Below, piece by piece: positions 53,166-61,914 of a DNA stretch of 64,000 nt; position 1 is the first letter of the stretch; every line of letters starts with the position of its first letter. This stretch comes from Zoogloea oleivorans (GTDB taxonomy: Bacteria; Pseudomonadota; Gammaproteobacteria; Burkholderiales; Rhodocyclaceae): the NCBI GenBank assembly GCA_030157785.1, contig JAOAUC010000025.1:1-64000 (forward strand), written 5' to 3'. A program made the translations under genes and the position numbers. The notes beneath the pieces are model-generated. The model was not told the origin of the DNA and did not search any database. It worked only from the letters and a program-made list of their open reading frames with translations.

Positions 53166-55088
53166 ATGAGTATCTTCACCAGCTTCCAGGCACGTTTCGA
53201 GTCGGCACGAGAAGAGGAAATGTCAGTTCAGGAATACCTGGATCTGTGCAAGTCCGACCCCATCGCCTATGCCACCTCTGCCGAGCGCATGCTGCAGGCA
53301 ATCGGCGAACCGGAACTCGTCGACACCCGCCTCGATCCGCGCCTGTCGCGCATCTTTTCCAACAAGATGATCAAGATCTACCCCGCCTTCCGCGATTTTT
53401 ACGGCATGGAGGAAGCTATCGAGAACATCGTGTCGTATTTCCGACATGCGGCGCAGGGGCTGGAGGAAAAGAAACAGATCCTCTACCTCCTCGGCCCTGT
53501 CGGCGGCGGCAAGAGCTCGCTGGCCGAAAAGCTGAAGACCCTGGTCGAGAAGATCCCGTTCTACGCCATCAAGGATTCGCCGGTGCATGAGTCGCCGCTG
53601 GGCCTGTTCAGCGCGCTTGAGGACGGGACCATCCTTGAAGACGACTATGGCATTCCCCAGCGCTACCTCAACACCATCATGAGCCCGTGGGCGGTCAAGC
53701 GCCTGCACGAATTCAACGGCGACATCACCCGGTTCCGCGTCGTCAAGCTGCGGCCCTCGGTGCTGCGCCAGATCGCCGTGGCCAAGACCGAACCGGGCGA
53801 CGAGAACAACCAGGACATTTCCTCCCTGGTCGGCAAGATCGACATCCGCAAGCTCGAACAGTATTCACAGGACGACCCGGACGCCTACTCATACTCCGGC
53901 GGCCTGTGCCTGGCCAACCGGGGCCTGCTGGAGTTCGTCGAGATGTTCAAGGCGCCGATCAAGGTGCTGCACCCGCTGCTGACCGCCACCCAGGAAGGCA
54001 ACTACAAGGGCACCGAAGGCTTCGGAGCGATTCCCTTCGACGGCATCGTGATGGCCCACTCCAATGAATCGGAATGGACCGCCTTCAAGAACAACCGCAA
54101 CAACGAGGCCTTCCTCGACCGCATCTACACTGTCAAGGTCCCCTACTGCCTGCGCGTGTCCGACGAGGTGCGCATCTACGACAAGCTCCTCGCCCACAGC
54201 TCGCTGTCGCAGGCGCCCTGCGCCCCCGACACCCTGAAGATGATGGCCCAGTTCGCCGTGCTGTCGCGAGTCAAGGAGCCCGAGAATTCCAGCCTCTTCT
54301 CGAAGATGCGTGTTTACGATGGTGAAAACCTGAAGGACACCGACCCGAAGGCCAAGAGCTACCAGGAATATCGCGATTACGCCGGTGTCGACGAAGGCAT
54401 GACCGGGCTTTCAACCCGCTTCGCCTTCAAGGTGCTGTCCAAGGTCTTCAACTTCGACCACCGGGAAGTCGCCGCTAACCCGGTGCACCTGATGTACGTG
54501 CTCGAGCAGCAGATCGCCCAGGAGCAGTACCCGCCCGAGAACGAAGCCCGCTACCTGGCCTTCATCAAGGAGTTCCTCGCCCCGCGCTACGCCGAGTTCA
54601 TCGGCAAGGAAATCCAGACCGCCTATCTGGAGAGCTACAGCGAATACGGCCAGAACATTTTCGACCGTTACGTTACCTACGCCGACTTCTGGATCCAGGA
54701 TCAGGAATACCGCGACCAGAACACCGGCGAGATCCTCGACCGCAACGCCCTCAACGACGAGCTGGAAAAGATCGAGAAGCCGGCCGGGATCAGCAACCCG
54801 AAGGATTTCCGCAACGAGGTGGTGAACTTCGTACTGCGCGCCCGCGCCAAGAACAGCGGCAAGAACCCGAGCTGGACAAGCTACGAAAAACTCCGCGCGG
54901 TGATCGAGAAGAAGATGTTCTCCAACACCGAAGACCTGCTGCCAGTCATCAGCTTCAATGCCAAGGCCAGTGGCGACGACCAGAAGAAGCATCAAAACTT
55001 CGTCAACCGCATGATCGAGAAGGGCTACACCGAGAAGCAGGTCCGCTTGCTGTGCGAGTGGTATTTGCGCGTTCGCAAGTCGTCATGA
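53166..55088 (+). CDS. prkA: PrkA-family serine protein kinase (YeaG-like)
   Basis: A 640-residue protein of the PrkA/YeaG family. AGGAG lies about 8 nt before the ATG at 53166. The N-terminal AAA-type domain has Walker A GPVGGGKSSLAEKL (about 106-119), and the C-terminal region (about 420-640) is the PrkA domain related to eukaryotic-like kinases. It works with YeaH in stationary-phase and nitrogen-starvation responses in other proteobacteria; AAA protease activity has also been proposed. First gene of prkA-yeaH-spoVR. Confidence 0.95.
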   Translation: MSIFTSFQARFESAREEEMSVQEYLDLCKSDPIAYATSAERMLQAIGEPELVDTRLDPRLSRIFSNKMIKIYPAFRDFYGMEEAIENIVSYFRHAAQGLEEKKQILYLLGPVGGGKSSLAEKLKTLVEKIPFYAIKDSPVHESPLGLFSALEDGTILEDDYGIPQRYLNTIMSPWAVKRLHEFNGDITRFRVVKLRPSVLRQIAVAKTEPGDENNQDISSLVGKIDIRKLEQYSQDDPDAYSYSGGLCLANRGLLEFVEMFKAPIKVLHPLLTATQEGNYKGTEGFGAIPFDGIVMAHSNESEWTAFKNNRNNEAFLDRIYTVKVPYCLRVSDEVRIYDKLLAHSSLSQAPCAPDTLKMMAQFAVLSRVKEPENSSLFSKMRVYDGENLKDTDPKAKSYQEYRDYAGVDEGMTGLSTRFAFKVLSKVFNFDHREVAANPVHLMYVLEQQIAQEQYPPENEARYLAFIKEFLAPRYAEFIGKEIQTAYLESYSEYGQNIFDRYVTYADFWIQDQEYRDQNTGEILDRNALNDELEKIEKPAGISNPKDFRNEVVNFVLRARAKNSGKNPSWTSYEKLRAVIEKKMFSNTEDLLPVISFNAKASGDDQKKHQNFVNRMIEKGYTEKQVRLLCEWYLRVRKSS

Positions 55089-55153
55089 GCATCTGCCGAC
55101 CGACCTGCTGCACGGCAGGCTGGTAGCGCACGCCACTACTTCGGGAGGCTCGA

Positions 55154-56419
55154 ATGGTTCGCATCATCGACCGCCGCTTTGACAGCAAGAACAAGAGCAC
55201 CGTAAACCGGCAGCGCTTCATGCGCCGCTTCAAGAGCCAGATCCGCGAAGCGGTGGCCGACGCCATTTCCGGTCGCTCCATCAAGGATCTGGATAACGGC
55301 GAGAGCGTTTCCATTCCGTCACGGGATCTGTCTGAACCGCAGTTTCACCACGGCAAGGGTGGCATCTGGGAAAACGTCTTCACCGGCAACGACCAGTTTT
55401 CATCCGGCGACCAGATCAACCGCCCCCCGGGCGGCGGCGGTAGCGGCTCGGGCAAAGGCAAGGCCAGCAAAGATGGCGAAGGCGAGGACGATTTCGTCTT
55501 CAATCTGTCCCGCGAAGAATTTCTCGACGTATTTTTCGACGACCTGGCACTGCCCAACCTCGTCAAAACCCAGCTTGCCCGCATCCACGAGTACAAAAGT
55601 CAGCGGGCCGGCTTCACCAACGATGGCACACCCGCCAACATCAACGTGGTGCGCTCCCTGCGCGGCGCACTGGGCCGTCGGCTGGCCCTGGCTTCGCCCT
55701 ACAGCGGCAAACTGCGCGAACTGCAAAAGCAACTGGAGGAACTCCTCGAAACCCGCCCGGACGACGATCCGGAGGTGCTCAAACTGAAGGACGAGATCGG
55801 AATCCTGCGTGCCAAGATCGAGGCCATTCCCTTCATCGACACCTTCGATCTGCGTTTCAACAACCGCATCAAGGTACCCAAGCCGACCACCCAGGCCGTG
55901 ATGTTCTGCATCATGGACGTCTCCGGCTCGATGGACGAGGGCAAGAAAGCCACCGCCAAGCGCTTCTTCATGCTGCTTTATCTCTTCCTGACCCGCACCT
56001 ACGAACACATCGAGGTGGTCTTCATCCGCCATCACACGGTGGCCAAGGAAGTGAACGAAGAGGATTTCTTCCACTCCCGGGAGTCCGGCGGCACCGTGGT
56101 ATCGAGCGCCCTGGACCTGATGAAGGAGGTTCTTCAGCAGCGCTACCTCAACGGCGCCTGGAACATCTACGGCGCCCAGGCCTCCGACGGCGACAACTGG
56201 GAGAACGACTCCCCCCACTGCCGCGAATTGCTCGCCGAATCGATCCTGCCCTTCCTGCAATATTTCGCCTACATCGAGATCACCCCGGGCGAACCCCAGA
56301 ACCTGTGGCGCGAGTACGAAAAACTGCTCGGCGTCCACGCCAACTTCGCCATGCAACACATCGAAGGCCTGCCGGATATCTACCCGGTGTTCCGGGAACT
56401 TTTCAAAAAGAGGCTCTGA
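55154..56419 (+). CDS. yeaH: YeaH/DUF444 family protein
   Basis: A 421-residue protein with an N-terminal disordered region rich in Gly/Ser (about 75-105) and a C-terminal von Willebrand factor A-like domain whose MIDAS-type motif is DVSGSMDEG near residue 255. Start [22 protein letters not shown] is the family N-terminus and GGGAGG lies 5 nt upstream. It shares a regulon with PrkA, and its TGA overlaps the spoVR ATG by one base (TGATG). Confidence 0.95.
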   Translation: MVRIIDRRFDSKNKSTVNRQRFMRRFKSQIREAVADAISGRSIKDLDNGESVSIPSRDLSEPQFHHGKGGIWENVFTGNDQFSSGDQINRPPGGGGSGSGKGKASKDGEGEDDFVFNLSREEFLDVFFDDLALPNLVKTQLARIHEYKSQRAGFTNDGTPANINVVRSLRGALGRRLALASPYSGKLRELQKQLEELLETRPDDDPEVLKLKDEIGILRAKIEAIPFIDTFDLRFNNRIKVPKPTTQAVMFCIMDVSGSMDEGKKATAKRFFMLLYLFLTRTYEHIEVVFIRHHTVAKEVNEEDFFHSRESGGTVVSSALDLMKEVLQQRYLNGAWNIYGAQASDGDNWENDSPHCRELLAESILPFLQYFAYIEITPGEPQNLWREYEKLLGVHANFAMQHIEGLPDIYPVFRELFKKRL

Positions 56420-57954
56420 TGAGCGCGAAAAGACAAAAGCGGAAACAGCCTCTGCCCTCCCCCGGCGAATGGACATTCGAGTTGATCGAGGCTTACCACC
56501 TCGAAATCGACCGGGTGGCCCGCGAGTACGGGCTGGACACCTACCCCAACCAGATCGAGCTGATCACCTCCGAGCAGATGATGGATGCCTACTCCTCGGT
56601 AGGCATGCCGGTGAACTACCACCACTGGTCCTTCGGCAAGAGCTTCATGCACACCGAAAAGGGCTACCGCCGCGGCCAGATGGGCCTCGCCTACGAAATC
56701 GTCATCAACTCCAACCCCTGCATCGCCTACCTCATGGAAGAAAACACCATGACGATGCAGGCGCTGGTGATCGCCCACGCCGCCTACGGCCACAACAGCT
56801 TTTTCAAGGGCAACTACCTCTTCAAGCAATGGACCAATGCCGACGCCATCGTCGACTATCTGATCTTTGCCCGCAACTACCTGAGCGAATGCGAAGAGCG
56901 CTACGGCGAAGAAGAAGTCGAGTTGCTGCTCGACTCCTGTCATGCCCTGATGAACGTCGGCGTCGACCGCTACAAGCGCCCGGCCAAGCTGTCCCTCAAC
57001 AAGGAACTGACCCGCCAGCGCGAACGCGCCGAATACCTGCAGAGCCAGGTTAACGACCTGTGGCGCACCCTGCCCGCCCATCAGGTCAAGACGCAAGCAG
57101 TCGAGGAACGCCGCTTCCCGTCCGAACCCCAGGAAAACCTTCTCTACTTCATCGAGAAGAACGCCCCGTTGCTGGAGCCCTGGCAACGCGAAGTCGTGCG
57201 CATCGTCCGCAAGATCGGCCAGTATTTCTTTCCCCAGCGCCAGACCCAGGTCATGAACGAAGGCTGGGCCACCTACTGGCACTACACCCTCCTCAACACG
57301 CTCTACGACGAGGGTTTGCTGACCGACAGCTTCATGATGGAGTTCCTGCACTCCCACACCAATGTCGTCTACCAGCCCAACTACAACGAGCCCTGGTACC
57401 GGGGCCTCAACCCCTACGCGCTGGGCTTTGCCATGTGGCAGGACATCCGCCGCATCTGCGAGCACCCCACCGACGAAGACCGCCACTGGTTTCCCGACAT
57501 TGCCGGCAGCGACTGGCGCGAGACCTTCGACTTCGCCATGCGCAACTTCAAGGACGAAAGCTTCGTCGCCCAGTTCCTGTCACCCAAGGTGATGCGCGAC
57601 TTCCGGTTATTCGCCATCCTTGACGACGACAAGGAGTCCAAGCTCAAGGTCTCTGCAATCCACGACGACGCCGGCTACCGCAAGGTGCGCGAGATTCTCT
57701 CCGACAACTACAACCTGGGCAGCCGGGAGCCCAACCTGCAAGTCTGGAATGTGGACCTGCGCGGCGACCGCTCACTCACCTTGCGCCATCAGGCCTACCT
57801 GCGCCGACCGCTCAACGGCGATGCCGAAGAGGTCGTCAAGCATGTGGCCCGTCTATGGGGCTTTGTCGTGCGAATGGAAGTCGCCCATGAGGACGGCCGC
57901 GTCGAAGTGCTGCACGAATGCCGACGCGACCGACGCAAGAGCGACACCCACTAG
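56419..57954 (+). CDS. SpoVR family protein (YcgB-like)
   Basis: A 511-residue SpoVR/YcgB-family protein, named after a Bacillus spore-cortex gene but of unknown biochemistry in proteobacteria. Conserved blocks include IELITSEQMMDAYSSVGMPVNYHHW, with His residues, and AYGHNSFFKGNYLF. The WATYWHYT and YNEPWYRGLNPYALG stretches mark the core. It is translationally coupled to yeaH and completes the conserved stress triad. Its TAG stop shares bases with the stop of the convergent beta-helix gene. Confidence 0.95.
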   Translation: MSAKRQKRKQPLPSPGEWTFELIEAYHLEIDRVAREYGLDTYPNQIELITSEQMMDAYSSVGMPVNYHHWSFGKSFMHTEKGYRRGQMGLAYEIVINSNPCIAYLMEENTMTMQALVIAHAAYGHNSFFKGNYLFKQWTNADAIVDYLIFARNYLSECEERYGEEEVELLLDSCHALMNVGVDRYKRPAKLSLNKELTRQRERAEYLQSQVNDLWRTLPAHQVKTQAVEERRFPSEPQENLLYFIEKNAPLLEPWQREVVRIVRKIGQYFFPQRQTQVMNEGWATYWHYTLLNTLYDEGLLTDSFMMEFLHSHTNVVYQPNYNEPWYRGLNPYALGFAMWQDIRRICEHPTDEDRHWFPDIAGSDWRETFDFAMRNFKDESFVAQFLSPKVMRDFRLFAILDDDKESKLKVSAIHDDAGYRKVREILSDNYNLGSREPNLQVWNVDLRGDRSLTLRHQAYLRRPLNGDAEEVVKHVARLWGFVVRMEVAHEDGRVEVLHECRRDRRKSDTH

Positions 57955-59171
57955 GGCCGGAAGGCACCGATAACCGCCGGCCGCTCACCGCGGCCCACAA
58001 CCCGCAAGCTGGCGCGATGGGCGTATTCCCGCCCGGGCACCAGCGACATTCCGTAGGCGCTCCCGGGCGCCACCGGCGCTACCGGCCATTTCGTCCCGAA
58101 TGCCGGGCGAAAGCCGTTCAGCTCCAGGCGCATCCGCCACGCTGGATCGCCAACATGAACATTGCCGGCCTCCTCCGGAAACATGTCATCCACCCACGGC
58201 AGACGGCCCGCCTGCAAACGGACGGAGCCGCGCTTGACGGCCTCCTCGACGCAGGCCAGGCCACCGCAACTGCCCACCAGCAGGTTGTTGTACGCCTTCA
58301 CGCTCACCTGCTCGGGTGACCACACGCGCACGAACTCGCCTCCGGCCGGCAAATCGTCCACCAGCGTGTTGCTGGCCATGATGAGCACGTTCTCCGGATG
58401 CCTCAGCCCCTCGGCGCCAAAGGCAATGATCCGGTTGTTCTCGGTCCCCGCCGATTGCCGGACCAGATTGCCGATCAGCACCGCTACACCCCCATCGGGA
58501 AAATCCATCTCGTAACTCGCCCGACCACTCGCCTCGTCGGTCAGGCGGTTGTACTCGATGAGATTGAAGCGCGCCCGGCTCTTAAGAAGATGCCCGACCC
58601 GGCCATGGTGGAAATAACTCCCCCGCACCTCCAGGCGACCGATATGCCCGGCGTACAGCAGATGACTCACCCGCGGCGCGACGAGCACCCCGTGGGCAAA
58701 CTCCGAGTTTTCGACAATCAGGCTCAGGGAGTCGCGATTCGCCGTCAGGATGCCCATCTCGTTGTCGTCGAACAGGCAGTTGCGCACCGTCAGCCTGCCC
58801 TCCTCAAGGCGGATCCCAGCCCCGTTGAGATGGCGCACCCTCGCCCCCTTAAAGGCAATGTTCTCGACGAGCACATCCTCGCCGCGAATCACCCAGATGC
58901 CCTTCTCCTCCGCGCTCCGGCCCGCCGCAACAAGCCATGCCCGGCCGCCAACCCCGCGGATGGTCAGGTGCTTCTGCGTCCACACGGCCACATCGCCCAC
59001 GTAAGTACCGGCAACAATCTCCACCGTATCGCCGTCCTGCGCCCGGGCTGCCGCCACCGCAATGCTGCGGATGGCCTCCCGCGGGCCAACACGCAGAGTG
59101 GCCGCAGACACCTCGACAGACATCAGCAGCGCCAGCACTGCCAGACCCCATTTCGCACCCAGATTAAGCAT
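57951..59171 (-). CDS. Secreted parallel beta-helix repeat protein
   Basis: A 406-residue protein with a signal peptide (MLNLGAKWGLAVLALLMSVEVSAA, cleavage near SAA-TLR). The body has right-handed beta-helix repeats of about 22-25 residues, with the N/D-rich turns seen in NosD/pectate-lyase-like proteins (DGDTVEIVAGTYVGDV, VRNCLFDDNEMGILTAN, VENSEFAHGVLV, NLIEYNRLTDEAS). It probably binds or cleaves a polysaccharide in the periplasm or outside. No catalytic motif is certain. The stop is shared with spoVR. Confidence 0.85.
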   Translation of the reverse strand: MLNLGAKWGLAVLALLMSVEVSAATLRVGPREAIRSIAVAAARAQDGDTVEIVAGTYVGDVAVWTQKHLTIRGVGGRAWLVAAGRSAEEKGIWVIRGEDVLVENIAFKGARVRHLNGAGIRLEEGRLTVRNCLFDDNEMGILTANRDSLSLIVENSEFAHGVLVAPRVSHLLYAGHIGRLEVRGSYFHHGRVGHLLKSRARFNLIEYNRLTDEASGRASYEMDFPDGGVAVLIGNLVRQSAGTENNRIIAFGAEGLRHPENVLIMASNTLVDDLPAGGEFVRVWSPEQVSVKAYNNLLVGSCGGLACVEEAVKRGSVRLQAGRLPWVDDMFPEEAGNVHVGDPAWRMRLELNGFRPAFGTKWPVAPVAPGSAYGMSLVPGREYAHRASLRVVGRGERPAVIGAFRP

Positions 59172-59221
59172 CTTCCACCCGTTTCAGCCATGAATTGACT
59201 GTCGCCGATTAGAATACAGAA

Positions 59222-60202
59222 ATGTCAGCCGTCGATTTCCATCAGATCCTGGGTCTCACCCCCGATGCCAGCGCCGCCGAGATCAAGCGCGCCTACAAGC
59301 GCCTTGCCATGCGCTGGCACCCCGACCGCAACCCGGATCCGCAAGCCCACGTCCAGTTTCGCCTCGTTCGCGAGGCATTCGAACGCCTCACGCGCAGTCC
59401 GGACGAGGCGCCAGAAGCACCGCCCCGCCGACACACGCCAAAGGGCGAAGATCGCCACATGGACATCCCGGTGGACCTGCACGAAGCCGCCTGCGGCGCC
59501 ACCGTAACCGTCACCATCGAAGGCCGAGAGCCCTGCGACGAATGCGACGGCAGCGGCCAGCGCAGCTATGGTCGCACTACCATGTGCAGCGCCTGCTACG
59601 GCAGCGGACGGGTACGTGGCGACGGCGGCCTCAAGCCCTGTACGGCCTGCAACGGCAAGGGCTTCACCACCGACAACCACTGCCCCGCCTGCACGGGCCG
59701 GGGCTGGAACCCGGCCGATCGCCAGCTCGCCATCAACATTCCCGCCGCCATGCTGCCAGGCGAAGAATTACGTGTCGCCGGCCAGGGCGGCCCCGCCCCC
59801 GAAAACGGCGAACCCGGCGACCTTTACCTGGCGCTACGCGCCAAGCCGCACGACATTTTCCGCCTCGATGGCAACGACCTCCACGTGACGGTACCGGTCA
59901 GCATTTTCCGCACCCTGGCCGGTGGTCTCATCGAGGTGCCGACCCTCGACGGCATTCGCGAGGTTCTGCTGTCCGAAGCCTCCTCCGGCACCGAAATCCG
60001 GATTCCCAAGGCCGGCTTCCCCGGCCGTGGCCGTCGCCCGGCGGGTGACCTGCTGGTTCACCTTGAAACCCAGTACCCCCAGTTTCTCAGCAAAGAACAA
60101 AAGGCCATGCTCGAAATGGCCGAACAGGTCCTGCTGCACCAGCTCGAAGCCCAGAGTCCGTCCCTGGCGAACTGGAACGCAGCACTCGAGGCCTACCGCT
60201 GA
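59222..60202 (+). CDS. DnaJ-like type I cochaperone
   Basis: A 326-residue J protein. The J domain (1-65) has HPD at residues 33-35. A full four-repeat zinc domain follows from Cys105: CDECDGSG, CSACYGSG, CTACNGKG and CPACTGRG. C-terminal substrate-binding domains run from about 170 to 320. It lacks the long Gly/Phe linker of canonical DnaJ (the linker is a 20-residue stretch with PRR). This suggests a second, specialised DnaJ, not the main one of the dnaKJ operon. It should stimulate a DnaK/Hsp70 ATPase. Divergent from the beta-helix gene. Confidence 0.9.
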   Translation: MSAVDFHQILGLTPDASAAEIKRAYKRLAMRWHPDRNPDPQAHVQFRLVREAFERLTRSPDEAPEAPPRRHTPKGEDRHMDIPVDLHEAACGATVTVTIEGREPCDECDGSGQRSYGRTTMCSACYGSGRVRGDGGLKPCTACNGKGFTTDNHCPACTGRGWNPADRQLAINIPAAMLPGEELRVAGQGGPAPENGEPGDLYLALRAKPHDIFRLDGNDLHVTVPVSIFRTLAGGLIEVPTLDGIREVLLSEASSGTEIRIPKAGFPGRGRRPAGDLLVHLETQYPQFLSKEQKAMLEMAEQVLLHQLEAQSPSLANWNAALEAYR

Positions 60203-60244
60203 TCCGCACGCCTTTTGCGTGTTCCCCAACCGTCCGCCGTACCC

Positions 60245-61507
60245 ATGCTCCTGAAAACACCCGAACTCCTCGCCCCGGCCGGTTCCCTGGCCATGCTCGA
60301 CACCGCCTTCGGCTTTGGCGCCACCGCCATCTACGCCGGCCAGCCGCGCTACTCCCTGCGCGTCCGCAACAACGATTTCGGCGACCTGCCGGTCCTCGCC
60401 GACGGCATCCAGCGCGCCCGCGCGCAGGGCAAGCGCTTCTACGTGGTCGCCAACATCTTCCCCCACGGGGCCAAGATCAAGACCTTTCTGAAGGACATCG
60501 CCCCGGTCATCGCCCTTCAGCCGGACGCCCTGATCATGTCCGACCCGGGCCTGATCCTGATGGTCCGCGAAAACTGGCCCGACATGCCGATCCACCTCTC
60601 GGTGCAGGCCAATACCGTGAATGCCGCCGCCGTGCGCTTCTGGAAAATGGCCGGCGTATCCCGCGTCATCCTGTCCCGCGAACTGTCCCTCGACGAGATC
60701 GCCAGCATCCGTCAGGACTGCCCCGACATGGAACTGGAAGTCTTCATCCACGGCGCCCTGTGCATTGCCTATTCGGGCCGCTGCCTGCTGTCCGGCTACT
60801 TCAATCACCGTGACCCCAACCAGGGCAGCTGCACCAACTCGTGCCGCTGGGACTTCAAGACCCACGAGGCCAAGACCTGCGGCGCCGGCGATGTGCATCT
60901 GATCGAAGAAGCGCACAAGCGCCCCGGCGAGTACATGCCCATCGAAGAGGACGAACACGGCACCTACATCCTCAACTCCAAGGATCTGCGCGCCATCGAG
61001 CACATCCAGCGACTCACTGAAATCGGCATCGACTCCTTCAAGATCGAAGGCCGCACCAAGAGCCCGTATTACGTCGCCCGCACCTGCCAGGCCTACCGCC
61101 AGGCCATCGATGACGCCGTCGCCGGCCGCAGCCTCGACCCGGCCCTGCTCGGCCAGCTCGAAGGCCTCGCCAACCGCGGCTACACCGACGGCTTCCTGCA
61201 GCGCCACACGCCCCACGAAACGCAGAATTACCTGCGCGGTCACTCCGAGTCCAATCGCAGCCTGTACGTAGGCGACGTGGTGGGCTTCGACAGCGTGCGC
61301 GGCATGGTCGAGATCGCCTCGAAGAACGCCTTTGCAGTAGGCGACCGACTGGAACTCGTCCAGCCCGGTGGCAACCGGGAGGTGCTGGTCGACAGCATTT
61401 TCAACGCCGCCGGCGACAACATCCAGCGCATCCCGGGCAGCGATCACAGGGCCTGGCTGCGCCTCCCGTCCGACAGCGTCGGTGCCTTCGTCGCACGTTT
61501 CCTGTAG
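60245..61507 (+). CDS. trhP: tRNA 5-hydroxyuridine modification protein TrhP (YegQ, U32 peptidase family)
   Basis: A 420-residue U32-family protein. Its start MLLKTPELLAPAGSLAMLDTA fits the family. The four Cys of the iron-sulfur site are in GALCIAYSGRCLLSG and GSCTNSCRWDFK. In other bacteria TrhP uses prephenate and iron-sulfur chemistry to make 5-hydroxyuridine at tRNA position 34; despite the family name it is not a peptidase. The open frame extends 10 codons upstream but the ATG at 60245 is preferred. Confidence 0.93.
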   Translation: MLLKTPELLAPAGSLAMLDTAFGFGATAIYAGQPRYSLRVRNNDFGDLPVLADGIQRARAQGKRFYVVANIFPHGAKIKTFLKDIAPVIALQPDALIMSDPGLILMVRENWPDMPIHLSVQANTVNAAAVRFWKMAGVSRVILSRELSLDEIASIRQDCPDMELEVFIHGALCIAYSGRCLLSGYFNHRDPNQGSCTNSCRWDFKTHEAKTCGAGDVHLIEEAHKRPGEYMPIEEDEHGTYILNSKDLRAIEHIQRLTEIGIDSFKIEGRTKSPYYVARTCQAYRQAIDDAVAGRSLDPALLGQLEGLANRGYTDGFLQRHTPHETQNYLRGHSESNRSLYVGDVVGFDSVRGMVEIASKNAFAVGDRLELVQPGGNREVLVDSIFNAAGDNIQRIPGSDHRAWLRLPSDSVGAFVARFL

Positions 61508-61521
61508 CAAGCGCAAGAATC

Positions 61522-61550
61522 TTGCATAAGGCGCTGAACTAGTTCAAAAT
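61522..61550 (+). promoter_or_regulatory. Candidate promoter of rpmE
   Basis: TTGCAT at 61522-61527 and CAAAAT at 61545-61550 with a 17-bp spacer, about 57 bp before the rpmE start. Confidence 0.4.
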
Positions 61551-61606
61551 ACCGCGTTCCCGGGTGGCCAAATTCACCATCCACTTGTAACTCAAAGGAC
61601 CCTGCT

Positions 61607-61825
61607 ATGAAAGCCGATATCCATCCGAAGTACGCCGAAGTGGCGGTGACCTGCTCTTGCGGCAACGCCTTCACGACCCGCTCCACCATGACCAAGCCGC
61701 AACTGCACGTTGAAGTTTGTTCCGCCTGCCACCCGTTCTACACGGGCAAGCAGAAGATTGTGGACACCGCCGGTCGCGTCGAGCGCTTCCGTCAGAAGTA
61801 CGGTTCCGTGCAGCGTCTGGGCTGA
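61607..61825 (+). CDS. rpmE: 50S ribosomal protein L31
   Basis: A 72-residue ribosomal protein, zinc-binding (C+) form: CSCGN and the later [11 protein letters not shown] give the CxC...CxxC set. Start MKADIHPKY and AAAGGA 7 nt upstream. It bridges the large and small subunits. The C+ form is normally replaced by a C- paralog under zinc starvation; no such paralog or Zur box was seen in this window. Confidence 0.98.
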   Translation: MKADIHPKYAEVAVTCSCGNAFTTRSTMTKPQLHVEVCSACHPFYTGKQKIVDTAGRVERFRQKYGSVQRLG

Positions 61826-61851
61826 TTACCGCGTATTGCCGGTATCGTCCG

Positions 61852-61877
61852 AAAAAGGCAGCCGCGGCTGCCTTTTT
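61852..61877 (+). terminator. Intrinsic terminator of rpmE
   Basis: Arms AAAAAGGCAGC/GCTGCCTTTTT with a 4-nt loop, ending in a T-run on the plus strand. It is also T-rich in the opposite direction. Confidence 0.92.
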
Positions 61878-61914
61878 TATTGCCTGAAACAAATCGACCG
61901 CGCCGCCCAGACCC

